DNA of 14,233 bases from Gordonia sp. UBA5067 (lineage in GTDB: Bacteria; Actinomycetota; Actinomycetes; Mycobacteriales; Mycobacteriaceae). The position numbers and the translations under genes were made by a program. A model generated the notes under the pieces. That model was not told the DNA's origin and ran no database searches. It saw only the letters and a program-made list of their open reading frames with translations. The stretch covers positions 59,340 through 73,572 of the forward strand of contig NZ_DIAX01000021.1 in the NCBI RefSeq assembly GCF_002414845.1, read 5' to 3'. Every line of letters begins with the position of its first letter. Position 1 is the first letter of the stretch. Shown one piece after another: positions 8,500 through 14,233 of the stretch.

Positions 8500-8523
8500 G
8501 CCCACGTTGTGTGGGCCTACGCG
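8493..8523. terminator. Perfect 13-bp hairpin between convergent rel and cyclophilin genes
   Basis: The arms 8493-8505 and 8511-8523 are perfect reverse complements around the five-base loop GTTGT. The left arm contains the rel TAG stop; the right arm ends seven bases before the cyclophilin stop. There is no T tract on either side, as is usual for actinobacterial hairpin terminators. Because the arms are perfectly complementary, it can fold in RNA from either strand and could end both transcripts. Confidence 0.82.
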
Positions 8524-8530
8524 CCGTCTC

Positions 8531-9511
8531 TCAGTCGATGGTGGCGCTTTTGATGGTGACCGGATCGTTCGGCTTGCCGTTGTCCTTGTTTCCGTCGGGT
8601 CCCGGGGTGGTCGGGATCTGGGAGATCGCGTCCAGTGTCTTCATCCCGCTTTCGTCGAGATGTCCGACGACCGCGAAGTCCGGGGTCAACTGTGAATCGG
8701 CCCACACGATGAAGAACTGGGCCGCGCCGGTGTTGGAGCGTCCCATCATCGCATTGTTCGAGTTGGCGATGGCGACTGTTCCCCGTGGGTAGACAACCGG
8801 GCCGGCACCCATCATCGGGTCCTGCGTGCCGGGCAGCTTCTTCAGACCGGTCGGCGCCTCGTCGGGACTCGTCCAGCCGGGGTTGCCCATGCCCGTGCCG
8901 GTCGGATCACCGCACTGGAGGACCTTGAGGCTTGCGCTGCGCGTCAGCCGGTGGCAGTCGGTGCCGTCGTAGTAACCGGTTCTGGCCAGCGATTCGATGG
9001 CGGCGGAGTTGCACGGCGCGGACTCGTGGTCGAGCGTGATCGGCAGGTCGCCGTGGTTGGTCGCCAGGTTCATCGGGGTGGTGGCACTGGCAAACCAGGA
9101 CCCGGTCTTGATGTATCGGTGGGTGCCGGGGAACGGTAGGGGAACGTTGGATGCAGGCTGCGCCACGGTGCGGTCCTTGGACACGCCGGCCGCCAGCGTG
9201 TCCATGTACTTCTCCGCCTCGGCTCGGCGCTCGGCCGGCTGCTGTCCGATGATCTTGGCGCGATCCTTGACGGTGTCGGCCAGTGTGTTCTGCGGCTTGC
9301 CCCAGTCGCAGGTCACCGTGCCGATGAAGGTTTGTGCGAGCCAGACCGCCGTCGCGGCGACGACGAGGGTGATGACGGTCATGATGGAAATGACGATGTT
9401 GCGACTACGGCGCTGGCGGGCCCGCTCGGCCTCCAGTCGGGCTTCGAGCTTGCGCTTGGCGGCCAGACGGCGATCTTCGTTGCTGGTCACTTGGTCGTCG
9501 TTGCTGGTCAC
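8531..9511 (-). CDS. ppiB: Membrane-anchored cyclophilin-type peptidyl-prolyl isomerase
   Basis: A 326-residue protein with a charged N-terminal helix (RRLAAKRKLEARLEAERARQRR), one membrane span at about 38-60 and an outer cyclophilin domain (about 145-326). Cyclophilins catalyse cis-trans isomerisation of prolyl bonds; this one probably works on exported proteins. Domain signatures are GTDCHRLTRSASLKVLQCGDPTGTGMGNPG, with catalytic Arg at 188, then YPRGTVAIAN and SNTGAAQFFIVWADSQLTPDFAVVGHL. The CHRL...VLQCGDPTGTG form is the actinobacterial variant and departs from the classical FHRxxxxFMxQGGD. Start choice is uncertain: TTG 9520 is only two bases from AGGAG (9527-9523), GTG 9511 is 11 bases away and preferred, and GTG 9490 would match the shorter N-terminus I recall in homologues. 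Equivalent in position to Rv2582. Confidence 0.93.
   Translation of the reverse strand: MTSNDDQVTSNEDRRLAAKRKLEARLEAERARQRRSRNIVISIMTVITLVVAATAVWLAQTFIGTVTCDWGKPQNTLADTVKDRAKIIGQQPAERRAEAEKYMDTLAAGVSKDRTVAQPASNVPLPFPGTHRYIKTGSWFASATTPMNLATNHGDLPITLDHESAPCNSAAIESLARTGYYDGTDCHRLTRSASLKVLQCGDPTGTGMGNPGWTSPDEAPTGLKKLPGTQDPMMGAGPVVYPRGTVAIANSNNAMMGRSNTGAAQFFIVWADSQLTPDFAVVGHLDESGMKTLDAISQIPTTPGPDGNKDNGKPNDPVTIKSATID
9477..9511 (-). repeat. 14-bp direct repeat covering two alternative cyclophilin starts
   Basis: On the minus strand GTGACCAGCAACGA occurs at 9511-9498 and again at 9490-9477, 21 bases apart and in frame. Each copy begins with a possible GTG start and encodes V/M-T-S-N-D/E. This looks like an in-frame duplication of the gene start. 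Confidence 0.85.
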
Positions 9512-9579
9512 GTGCGGCAACTCTCCTCAAGGGGGTCGTAGGTCTCGTGCCATACTGCCAGTCCTGCGCGGGTTGCGCT

Positions 9580-9592
9580 GACACCGGGTGTC
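9580..9592. promoter_or_regulatory. 13-bp palindrome in the divergent cyclophilin/hydrolase intergenic region
   Basis: GACACC-G-GGTGTC is a perfect inverted repeat with six-base arms around one base, placed within the 124-base gap between two divergent genes. The position and symmetry suit a dimeric regulator site. No known operator is recognised, and in GC-rich DNA a palindrome of this size can arise by chance. Confidence 0.3.
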
Positions 9593-9623
9593 GGCCGCGT
9601 CGGCCTGCGCGGTGCGGTTCTGC

Positions 9624-9629
9624 GAGAAT
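9624..9629 (+). promoter_or_regulatory. Weak -10-like hexamer before the MBL hydrolase gene
   Basis: GAGAAT ends six bases before ATG 9636 and is preceded by TGC, reminiscent of an extended -10 (TGn). With no good Shine-Dalgarno before this ATG, leaderless transcription is possible. The first base is not T and no -35 is seen, so confidence is low. Confidence 0.22.
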
Positions 9630-9635
9630 GGCGCC

Positions 9636-10388
9636 ATGCTGACCACCGGATTTCCCGCGGGCATGTTTCAGACGAATTGCTACCTCGTCTCCGCTGACGC
9701 TGTGCCGGGCGGACCGGGTGGCGATGCGGTCATCATCGATCCGGGGCAGGACTCGGCGGATCAGGTCGACAAGCTGTGCGCCGAGTACCAACTCACCCCG
9801 GTGGCCGTCCTGCTGACCCACGGGCACCTCGACCACACCTGGAATGCGGCCGCAGTGTGCGAGCGCTACGGCATTCCCTGCTACATCCACCCGGCGGACC
9901 GGTCCATGCTGACCGACCCGGGTAAGGGGATGGGCCGGACGTTGGGCGCGGTGATCGGCGCCTTGAAGTTTCATGAACCGGACAAGGTCATCGAGTTCAC
10001 CGATGGTGAGGACGTGGTCTTGGCCGGGCTGCGCTTCACGGTGGACCTGGCCCCCGGGCACACCCAGGGCTCGGTGCTGCTCGGTGTCGACCTGCCCGAC
10101 GCGGATGGGGCCCCCGATCCGGGCGCCCCACCGGCGCGCGCCTGCTTCTCGGGCGACGTCCTGTTTCAGGGGTCGATCGGGCGGACCGACCTTCCCGGTG
10201 GCAATCACCAGCAGTTACTCGATTCCATCGCGGCCCGGCTGCTGCCGTTGCGGGACGACACGGTCGTGCTGCCGGGTCACGGCCCCCAGACGACGATCGG
10301 CACCGAGCGGGCGACCAATCCGTTCCTCGTCGATATCGGCGGTTCGGGCGAGCCGACGAACACCTCGAAAGGACGTTTCGGACTGTGA
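9636..10388 (+). CDS. Metallo-beta-lactamase-fold hydrolase (glyoxalase II-like)
   Basis: A 250-residue cytoplasmic MBL-fold enzyme, the counterpart by position and sequence of Rv2581c, usually annotated as a glyoxalase II-type hydrolase (hydroxyacylglutathione hydrolase-like). Since these bacteria use mycothiol rather than glutathione, the true thioester substrate is unclear. The start is ATG 9636, giving [18 protein letters not shown], the family's usual beginning; an ATG at 9588 would add 16 unrelated residues. The metal ligands are all present: THGHLDH at 61-67 (H62, H64, D66, H67), H142 in PGHTQGS, D174 in FSGDVLF and H215 in LPGHG. An Asp/Pro/Gly-rich loop of about 15 residues ([12 protein letters not shown]) precedes FSGD. 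The TGA overlaps the GTG of hisS by four bases, so the two are likely translated together. Confidence 0.9.
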   Translation: MLTTGFPAGMFQTNCYLVSADAVPGGPGGDAVIIDPGQDSADQVDKLCAEYQLTPVAVLLTHGHLDHTWNAAAVCERYGIPCYIHPADRSMLTDPGKGMGRTLGAVIGALKFHEPDKVIEFTDGEDVVLAGLRFTVDLAPGHTQGSVLLGVDLPDADGAPDPGAPPARACFSGDVLFQGSIGRTDLPGGNHQQLLDSIAARLLPLRDDTVVLPGHGPQTTIGTERATNPFLVDIGGSGEPTNTSKGRFGL

Positions 10389-11665
10389 GCGAATTTCAGG
10401 CGCCGCGGGGCATTCCGGATTACTACCCGCCTCGATCGGCTGACTTCACCCGGGTCCGGGACACTCTTGCCGACGCGGCGTCGCTGGCGGGCTATGGACA
10501 CATCGAGCTGCCCGTGTTCGAGGACACGGCATTGTTCGCCCGGGGAGTGGGCGAGTCCACCGATGTCGTGTCCAAGGAGATGTACACCTTCGCCGACCGG
10601 GGGGAGCGGAGTGTGACGCTGCGCCCGGAGGGGACCGCCGGGGTCATGCGCGCCGTGCTCCAGCATGGGCTGGATCGCGGCCAGCTGCCGGTGAAGCTGT
10701 GCTATTCCGGCCCCTTCTTCCGGTACGAGAAGCCGCAGGAGGGGCGTTATCGGCAGCTTCAACAAGTCGGCGTCGAGGCCATCGGCGTCGATGATCCGGC
10801 ACTCGACGCCGAGGTGATCGCGATTGCCGACGAGGGCTACCGCCGGCTGGGACTGACCGGGTACCGGCTGGAGCTGTCGTCCCTGGGGACTGCGGCCGAC
10901 CGGCCCGCATACCGGGCCCTGCTGACCGAGTACCTGTCCGGCCTCGCCCTCGATGAGGCCACGCGGACGCGCGCCGAAGTCAATCCACTGCGGATCCTCG
11001 ACGACAAGCGCCCGGAGATCCGGGAGCTGACCGCCGATGCGCCGCTGCTCGTCGACCATCTCTCCGCGGCGTCGGCCGAGCACTTCGCGGCCGTCCGCGG
11101 TCACCTCGATCGCCTCGGCGTCGGGTATGAGCTCAATCCGCGCCTGGTGCGGGGGTTGGACTACTACACCAAGACCACCTTCGAGTTCGTCCACGACGGT
11201 CTCGGCGCCCAGTCGGGTATCGGCGGCGGCGGACGCTACGACGGGTTGATGCGTCAACTCGGTGGCAAACAGGACCTGTCGGGCATCGGGTTCGGCATCG
11301 GCGTCGACCGCACCGTCCTCGCCTTGCGCGCCGAGGGGGTGGCGCAGGACGAGCCGCCGCGCTGCCGCGTATTCGGTGTGCCGATGGGCGCCGCGGCGAA
11401 GGCGGAGTTAGTCGTCCTCGCCGCGCAGCTGCGCGCGCACGGGATCGCCGTGGATCTCGCTTACGGCGACCGGGGGATCAAGGGTGCCATGAAGGCCGCC
11501 GATCGGTCCGGCGCGGACTTCGCCCTCGTCGTGGGCGAGCGGGAACTGGAGCAACGCTGCGCCGAACTCAAGAATCTGCGGACCGGCAATCAGGAACAGG
11601 TGCCGCTGCCCAGCGTTGTCGAGGAGATTCGCCTGCTGGTCGGCGAGGCCGGCCAGCAGGCCTGA
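10385..11665 (+). CDS. hisS: Histidyl-tRNA synthetase
   Basis: Charges tRNA-His with histidine using ATP; a class II synthetase acting as a cytoplasmic dimer. The 426-residue length is standard. The start is GTG 10385 in a GTGA overlap with the upstream hydrolase; AAAGGAC at 10368-10374 is a plausible ribosome binding site. [14 protein letters not shown] is the normal N-terminus (P-x-G-x-x-D). Other motifs are [14 protein letters not shown] (histidine and ATP site), motif 2 at about 105-130 with [13 protein letters not shown] from 112, the histidine-specific LVRGLDYYT at 254-262, [11 protein letters not shown], and motif 3 [10 protein letters not shown] at 300-309. The anticodon-binding domain follows to the end. 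The last 11 codons encode one side and loop of a strong hairpin, and the convergent peptidase gene ends six bases beyond the stop. Confidence 0.97.
   Translation: MSEFQAPRGIPDYYPPRSADFTRVRDTLADAASLAGYGHIELPVFEDTALFARGVGESTDVVSKEMYTFADRGERSVTLRPEGTAGVMRAVLQHGLDRGQLPVKLCYSGPFFRYEKPQEGRYRQLQQVGVEAIGVDDPALDAEVIAIADEGYRRLGLTGYRLELSSLGTAADRPAYRALLTEYLSGLALDEATRTRAEVNPLRILDDKRPEIRELTADAPLLVDHLSAASAEHFAAVRGHLDRLGVGYELNPRLVRGLDYYTKTTFEFVHDGLGAQSGIGGGGRYDGLMRQLGGKQDLSGIGFGIGVDRTVLALRAEGVAQDEPPRCRVFGVPMGAAAKAELVVLAAQLRAHGIAVDLAYGDRGIKGAMKAADRSGADFALVVGERELEQRCAELKNLRTGNQEQVPLPSVVEEIRLLVGEAGQQA
11631..11661 (+). terminator. Strong hairpin embedded in the 3' end of hisS
   Basis: Arms 11631-11644 and 11648-11661 pair over 14 positions with one G-U wobble (T11640 with G11652) and a GAG loop. 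It ends one base before the hisS TGA, and the convergent peptidase stop is at 11672-11674. On the minus strand the wobble becomes an A/C mismatch, so the hairpin is best for the plus-strand transcript but could act on both. There is no T tract. Confidence 0.6.
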
Positions 11666-11671
11666 CCCGGA

Positions 11672-12556
11672 CTACAGGTCGTTGGTCGCGAAGGTGTCAC
11701 ACCGGCGCATATCGCCGGACTGGTAACCGATCGAGAACCAGCGCGACCGTTGCTCCGCCGAGCCGTGGGTCCACCCTTCCGGGTTGGAGTTCGAGCCCTG
11801 GATGGTGTCGTCGCCAATCGCCTTCGCCGTCTGGATGACCGAGGCGATTTGCTCCTTGGAGAGCGGCGCGAGCATCGCGTCGGGGCCCTTGTCGGCGTGG
11901 GCCGCCCACACGCCGGCCAAACAGTCCGCCTGCAACTCGACGCGCACCGAGCCGTTGTTGCCCATCCGGTTGCCCTTCTGCAGTGCGCCGGTCAGGTTTT
12001 GCACGTGGTGTCCGTACTCGTGGGCGACGACGTACATCTGCGCGAGCGGGCCGTTGCTGCCGCCCATCCGCTTGAGGGTGTCGAAGAACGACGGGTCGAA
12101 ATAGGCGGTCCGGTCGGCCGGGCAGTAAAACGGGCCCATCGCCGAGCTGGCGGGCCCGCACGCCGTGTTGACCGCACCGGAGAAAATCTTGGTCTTCGGC
12201 GCCGTGTACCCCGGCAGCAGCTGCGGCCACACCGTGTTCAGGCTGTCGACGGTGCCGACGATGCGGCAAATCGAATCGGTGTTGGCCTTCTCGATCGTGC
12301 ATTGCTGGATGTGCTGGGTAATCGCATCGTTCGCGCTATTGGCGTCGGGTGCCGGCGCATTCATGTCGCCCAGCAGGTTTCCTGGATTCACGCCGAGAAA
12401 CAGTGCGATGAGGGTGACGACGAGGCCCAGGCCGCCGCCCATGGCGATCCGGCCGCCCCCGAGGTTTCCGCCCCCGAGGCCGCCCCCGAGGCCGCCGCCA
12501 CGGCCTCCGCTGGAGACTGTCGTGGTGTCGAGCGGGCCGCTGCCTTGGAAAGTCAT
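11672..12556 (-). CDS. ypfJ: YpfJ-family neutral zinc metallopeptidase, membrane-anchored
   Basis: A 294-residue protein resembling E. coli YpfJ (about 287 residues), a predicted zinc metallopeptidase of unknown physiological substrate; Rv2575 is the M. tuberculosis relative I recall. The start is ATG 12556 (MTFQGSGPLDTTTV), with AGGAG at 12565-12561; an upstream ATG at 12592 would skip this site. A Gly-rich segment (about 17-42) leads into one membrane span (about 41-56), so the catalytic part is probably outside the membrane. The zincin motif HEYGHH is at 179-184, with ELQADC at 207-212 supplying the third metal-ligand region. MGPFYCPAD (140-148) and the WTHGSAEQRSRWFSIGYQSGD end are strong family matches. 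Cysteines at 86, 97, 133, 145 and 212 and one near the end may form disulfides. It converges on hisS and diverges from aspS. Confidence 0.93.
   Translation of the reverse strand: MTFQGSGPLDTTTVSSGGRGGGLGGGLGGGNLGGGRIAMGGGLGLVVTLIALFLGVNPGNLLGDMNAPAPDANSANDAITQHIQQCTIEKANTDSICRIVGTVDSLNTVWPQLLPGYTAPKTKIFSGAVNTACGPASSAMGPFYCPADRTAYFDPSFFDTLKRMGGSNGPLAQMYVVAHEYGHHVQNLTGALQKGNRMGNNGSVRVELQADCLAGVWAAHADKGPDAMLAPLSKEQIASVIQTAKAIGDDTIQGSNSNPEGWTHGSAEQRSRWFSIGYQSGDMRRCDTFATNDL
12453..12491. repeat. Three copies of a 12-bp unit encoding the Gly-rich linker of the peptidase
   Basis: CCGCCCCCGAGG (plus strand) occurs at 12453-12464, 12468-12479 and 12480-12491. On the minus strand these encode the repeated Gly-Gly-Leu-Gly type segments before the membrane span. 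The repeat is coding and probably varies in copy number between strains. Confidence 0.8.
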
Positions 12557-12587
12557 TGTGCTCCTGTCATCGCAATCAGTGAATTCC

Positions 12588-12593
12588 AGCATA
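12588..12593 (-). promoter_or_regulatory. Weak -10-like hexamer TATGCT upstream of the YpfJ-family gene
   Basis: On the minus strand TATGCT fits TANNNT and would give a leader of about 25 bases that includes the AGGAG site at 12565-12561. No good -35 is visible at the expected distance. Confidence 0.25.
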
Positions 12594-12629
12594 TTCGGGT
12601 CGGCCGCGCACAGCCGACATTTTCCGCAG

Positions 12630-12681
12630 TGATCGCGCAGGGCGATCGTGCAGGGCGATCGGGCGGGGCGATCGGGCGGGG
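12630..12681. repeat. Four tandem 13-bp repeats in the divergent ypfJ-aspS control region
   Basis: Units lie at 12630-12642, 12643-12655, 12656-12668 and 12669-12681. Units 3 and 4 are identical (GCGATCGGGCGGG), unit 2 is GCGATCGTGCAGG and unit 1 is GTGATCGCGCAGG. Units 2 to 4 each hold the palindrome CGATCG. The array ends 39 bases before the putative aspS -10 box. The stretch 12557-12805 holds no coding sequence that I can support. Confidence 0.9.
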
Positions 12682-12720
12682 ACGGCGAGGCCGGTTTGGC
12701 CGCGGCGCGGCCCGGGACCG

Positions 12721-12726
12721 TAGACT
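12721..12726 (+). promoter_or_regulatory. Candidate -10 box TAGACT for aspS
   Basis: TAGACT matches TANNNT and is identical to the hexamer before rel. TTGGCC at 12696-12701 could be a weak -35 with a rather long 19-base spacer. Transcription from about 12733 would give a leader of about 73 bases with three TTGATC words and a GGAGGG ribosome binding site at 12793-12798. Confidence 0.4.
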
Positions 12727-12805
12727 CGGGCGTTGATCGGTGTAGACCACCACCACGTTGATCACCGCGACCTTGATCTCAACTGACCCGTTGGAGGGAC
12801 ATTCA

Positions 12806-14233
12806 GTGCTGCGCACGCATCTCGCAGGTTCGCTGCGCCGGGAGTCGGCCGGCCAGACCGTCACCGTTGCCGGCTGGGTGGCGCGACGCCGCGACCACGG
12901 CGGCGTGGTGTTCATCGACCTGCGCGACGCCTCGGGCCTGGTCCAGGTCGTCTTTCGCGACGAATCCGTCGCCGCCGCCGCCCACCGCTTGCGCGCCGAG
13001 TTCTGCGTCGCGGTCACCGGTGTCGTCGAGGTCCGCCCCGATGGCTCGGAGAACCCCAACCTCGCCTCGGGTGCGGTGGAGATCAGTGCGGCTGGACTCG
13101 AAGTACTCAACGAATCGGCACCGCTGCCGTTCCAGCTCGATGAACAGCCCGGCGAAGAAGTGCGGTTGCGCTACCGGTACCTCGACTTGCGCCGCGATGA
13201 CCCGGCGGCAGCGATCCGGCTGCGCTCGCGCGCGAGCGCAGCGGCCCGTGCGGTGCTGGCCGGTCACGACTTCGTGGAGATCGAGACGCCGACGCTCACC
13301 CGGTCCACTCCCGAAGGTGCGCGCGACTTCCTGGTACCGGCGCGACTGCAGCCGGGCAGCTTCTACGCGCTGCCGCAAAGCCCGCAGTTGTTCAAACAAC
13401 TCCTGATGGTCGCCGGGATGGAGCGGTACTACCAGATCGCGCGGTGCTACCGCGACGAGGACTTCCGGGCCGACCGACAGCCCGAGTTCACCCAGCTCGA
13501 CATCGAGATGAGCTTCGTCGACGAGGACGACGTCATCGCCCTGGCCGAGGAAGTCCTCGTCGCGCTGTGGAAACTGATCGGCGTCGACGTGCGCACACCG
13601 ATCCCGCGGATCACCTATGCCGAGGCAATGCGGCGCTACGGCACCGACAAGCCCGATCTGCGGTTCGAACTCGAACTCGCCGAGTGCACCGACTACTTCG
13701 CCGATACCCCGTTCCGCGTCTTCCAGGCGCCCTACGTCGGTGCGGTGGTGATGCCCGGTGGCGCCGCTCAGCCGCGCCGCACCCTCGATGCATGGCAGGA
13801 GTGGGCGAAACAGCGCGGAGCCAGGGGGTTGGCGTACGTCCTGGTTACCGAGGACGGCAGCCTCGGCGGCCCGGTTGCCAAGAACCTCTCCGAGCGTGAG
13901 CGGGCCGGCCTTGCCGCCCACGTGGGGGCGGTGCCCGGGGACTGCGTGTTCTTCGCCGCCGGACCGCCCCGGGCCCAGCGCGCGCTGCTGGGTGCGGCCC
14001 GAGTCGAGATCGCGACCCGACTGGGACTCATTCCGGCTCCCGGTGACGCGGTGGATCCGTCGACCGCCGACTGGGCGTTCACCTGGGTCGTCGACGCGCC
14101 ACTGTTCGAGGCGGTCGACGATGCCGCCGCGGCCGGTGACGTGGCGGTGGGCTCGGGTGCGTGGACGGCGGTGCACCATGCGTTCACCTCGCCGAAGCCC
14201 GAGTCGCTCGACGCGCTCGACTCCGATCCGGGC
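12806..14233 (+). CDS. aspS: Aspartyl-tRNA synthetase, probably non-discriminating (3' end cut off)
   Basis: Charges tRNA-Asp (and, in non-discriminating enzymes, tRNA-Asn for later amidation by GatCAB). 476 codons are present with no stop before the window edge; the full enzyme is usually near 590-600 residues. The start is GTG 12806, seven bases after GGAGGG 12793-12798. The N-terminal OB-fold anticodon domain contains [18 protein letters not shown], with His at residue 31, as in non-discriminating bacterial AspRS. The class II core has [58 protein letters not shown] and motif 2 [22 protein letters not shown] (214-235; R221). The bacterial GAD insertion follows (about 290-430), then [19 protein letters not shown]. 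Compared with my memory of the M. tuberculosis protein there is a short extra segment ([13 protein letters not shown]) after GLI. Motif 3 is beyond the window. Confidence 0.97.
   Translation, partial: MLRTHLAGSLRRESAGQTVTVAGWVARRRDHGGVVFIDLRDASGLVQVVFRDESVAAAAHRLRAEFCVAVTGVVEVRPDGSENPNLASGAVEISAAGLEVLNESAPLPFQLDEQPGEEVRLRYRYLDLRRDDPAAAIRLRSRASAAARAVLAGHDFVEIETPTLTRSTPEGARDFLVPARLQPGSFYALPQSPQLFKQLLMVAGMERYYQIARCYRDEDFRADRQPEFTQLDIEMSFVDEDDVIALAEEVLVALWKLIGVDVRTPIPRITYAEAMRRYGTDKPDLRFELELAECTDYFADTPFRVFQAPYVGAVVMPGGAAQPRRTLDAWQEWAKQRGARGLAYVLVTEDGSLGGPVAKNLSERERAGLAAHVGAVPGDCVFFAAGPPRAQRALLGAARVEIATRLGLIPAPGDAVDPSTADWAFTWVVDAPLFEAVDDAAAAGDVAVGSGAWTAVHHAFTSPKPESLDALDSDPG

Noticed and set aside
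11750..12736. 328-codon plus-strand frame opposite the YpfJ-family peptidase.
   Set aside because: The minus-strand product has the zincin motif and full family match; the plus frame is its shadow.
12727..12805. T-box or other riboswitch in the aspS leader.
   Set aside because: The putative leader is only about 73 bases, with no T-box consensus, no anti-terminator pair and only a four-base stem (GGTG/CACC).
12803..14179. 458-codon minus-strand frame opposite aspS.
   Set aside because: The plus-strand AspRS is unmistakable; the true gene simply lacks a stop within the window.
1..14233. Mobile elements, CRISPR arrays, tRNA or rRNA genes, defence or biosynthetic islands.
   Set aside because: No transposase or integrase-like protein, no spaced direct repeats, no tRNA-like cloverleaf and no compositional break were seen; all genes fit a conserved chromosomal neighbourhood.

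Overview
The window is GC-rich, uses GTG starts and four-base start/stop overlaps, and carries a complete, unbroken set of housekeeping genes. The gene order ruvB - yajC - secD - secF - solute-binding lipoprotein - apt - rel - (reverse) cyclophilin - MBL hydrolase - hisS - (reverse) YpfJ-like peptidase - aspS matches what I recall of the Mycobacterium tuberculosis Rv2588c to Rv2572c region. Together with the protein sequences this points to a mycolic-acid actinobacterium (order Mycobacteriales). A genus such as Gordonia or a close relative is plausible, but I cannot fix it without a search.

Bases 1-5519 hold the end of ruvB (Holliday-junction helicase) followed closely by yajC, secD and secF, the accessory membrane complex of the Sec translocon. 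Next comes a large lipoprotein of the peptide/nickel-type ABC substrate-binding family that has no transporter partner in view. Its stop codon overlaps the start of apt (adenine salvage). apt is followed after 56 bases by rel, the bifunctional (p)ppGpp synthetase/hydrolase, which appears to have its own -10 element. The rel stop codon sits inside a 13-bp perfect hairpin that faces the convergent cyclophilin gene.

Bases 8531-12556 hold a membrane-anchored cyclophilin (minus strand), then a divergent pair unit of a metallo-beta-lactamase-fold hydrolase overlapping hisS (plus strand), then a YpfJ-type zinc metallopeptidase on the minus strand. hisS and the peptidase converge with six bases between their stop codons, and a strong hairpin is built into the last codons of hisS. 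Bases 12557-12805 are a divergent control region with four tandem 13-bp repeats, a dense cluster of GATC sites and a TAGACT hexamer. It leads into aspS, which runs off the right edge without a stop.

I see no mobile element, CRISPR array, tRNA, rRNA or defence/biosynthetic cluster, and no coding gap over 300 bases. The most unusual points are small-scale: the 13-bp tandem repeats before aspS, the lipoprotein promoter that seems to overlap the secF stop and give a leaderless GTG start, the hairpins embedded in gene ends, and the unexplained coupling of a transporter-less solute-binding lipoprotein to apt. I found no convincing new multi-gene system.
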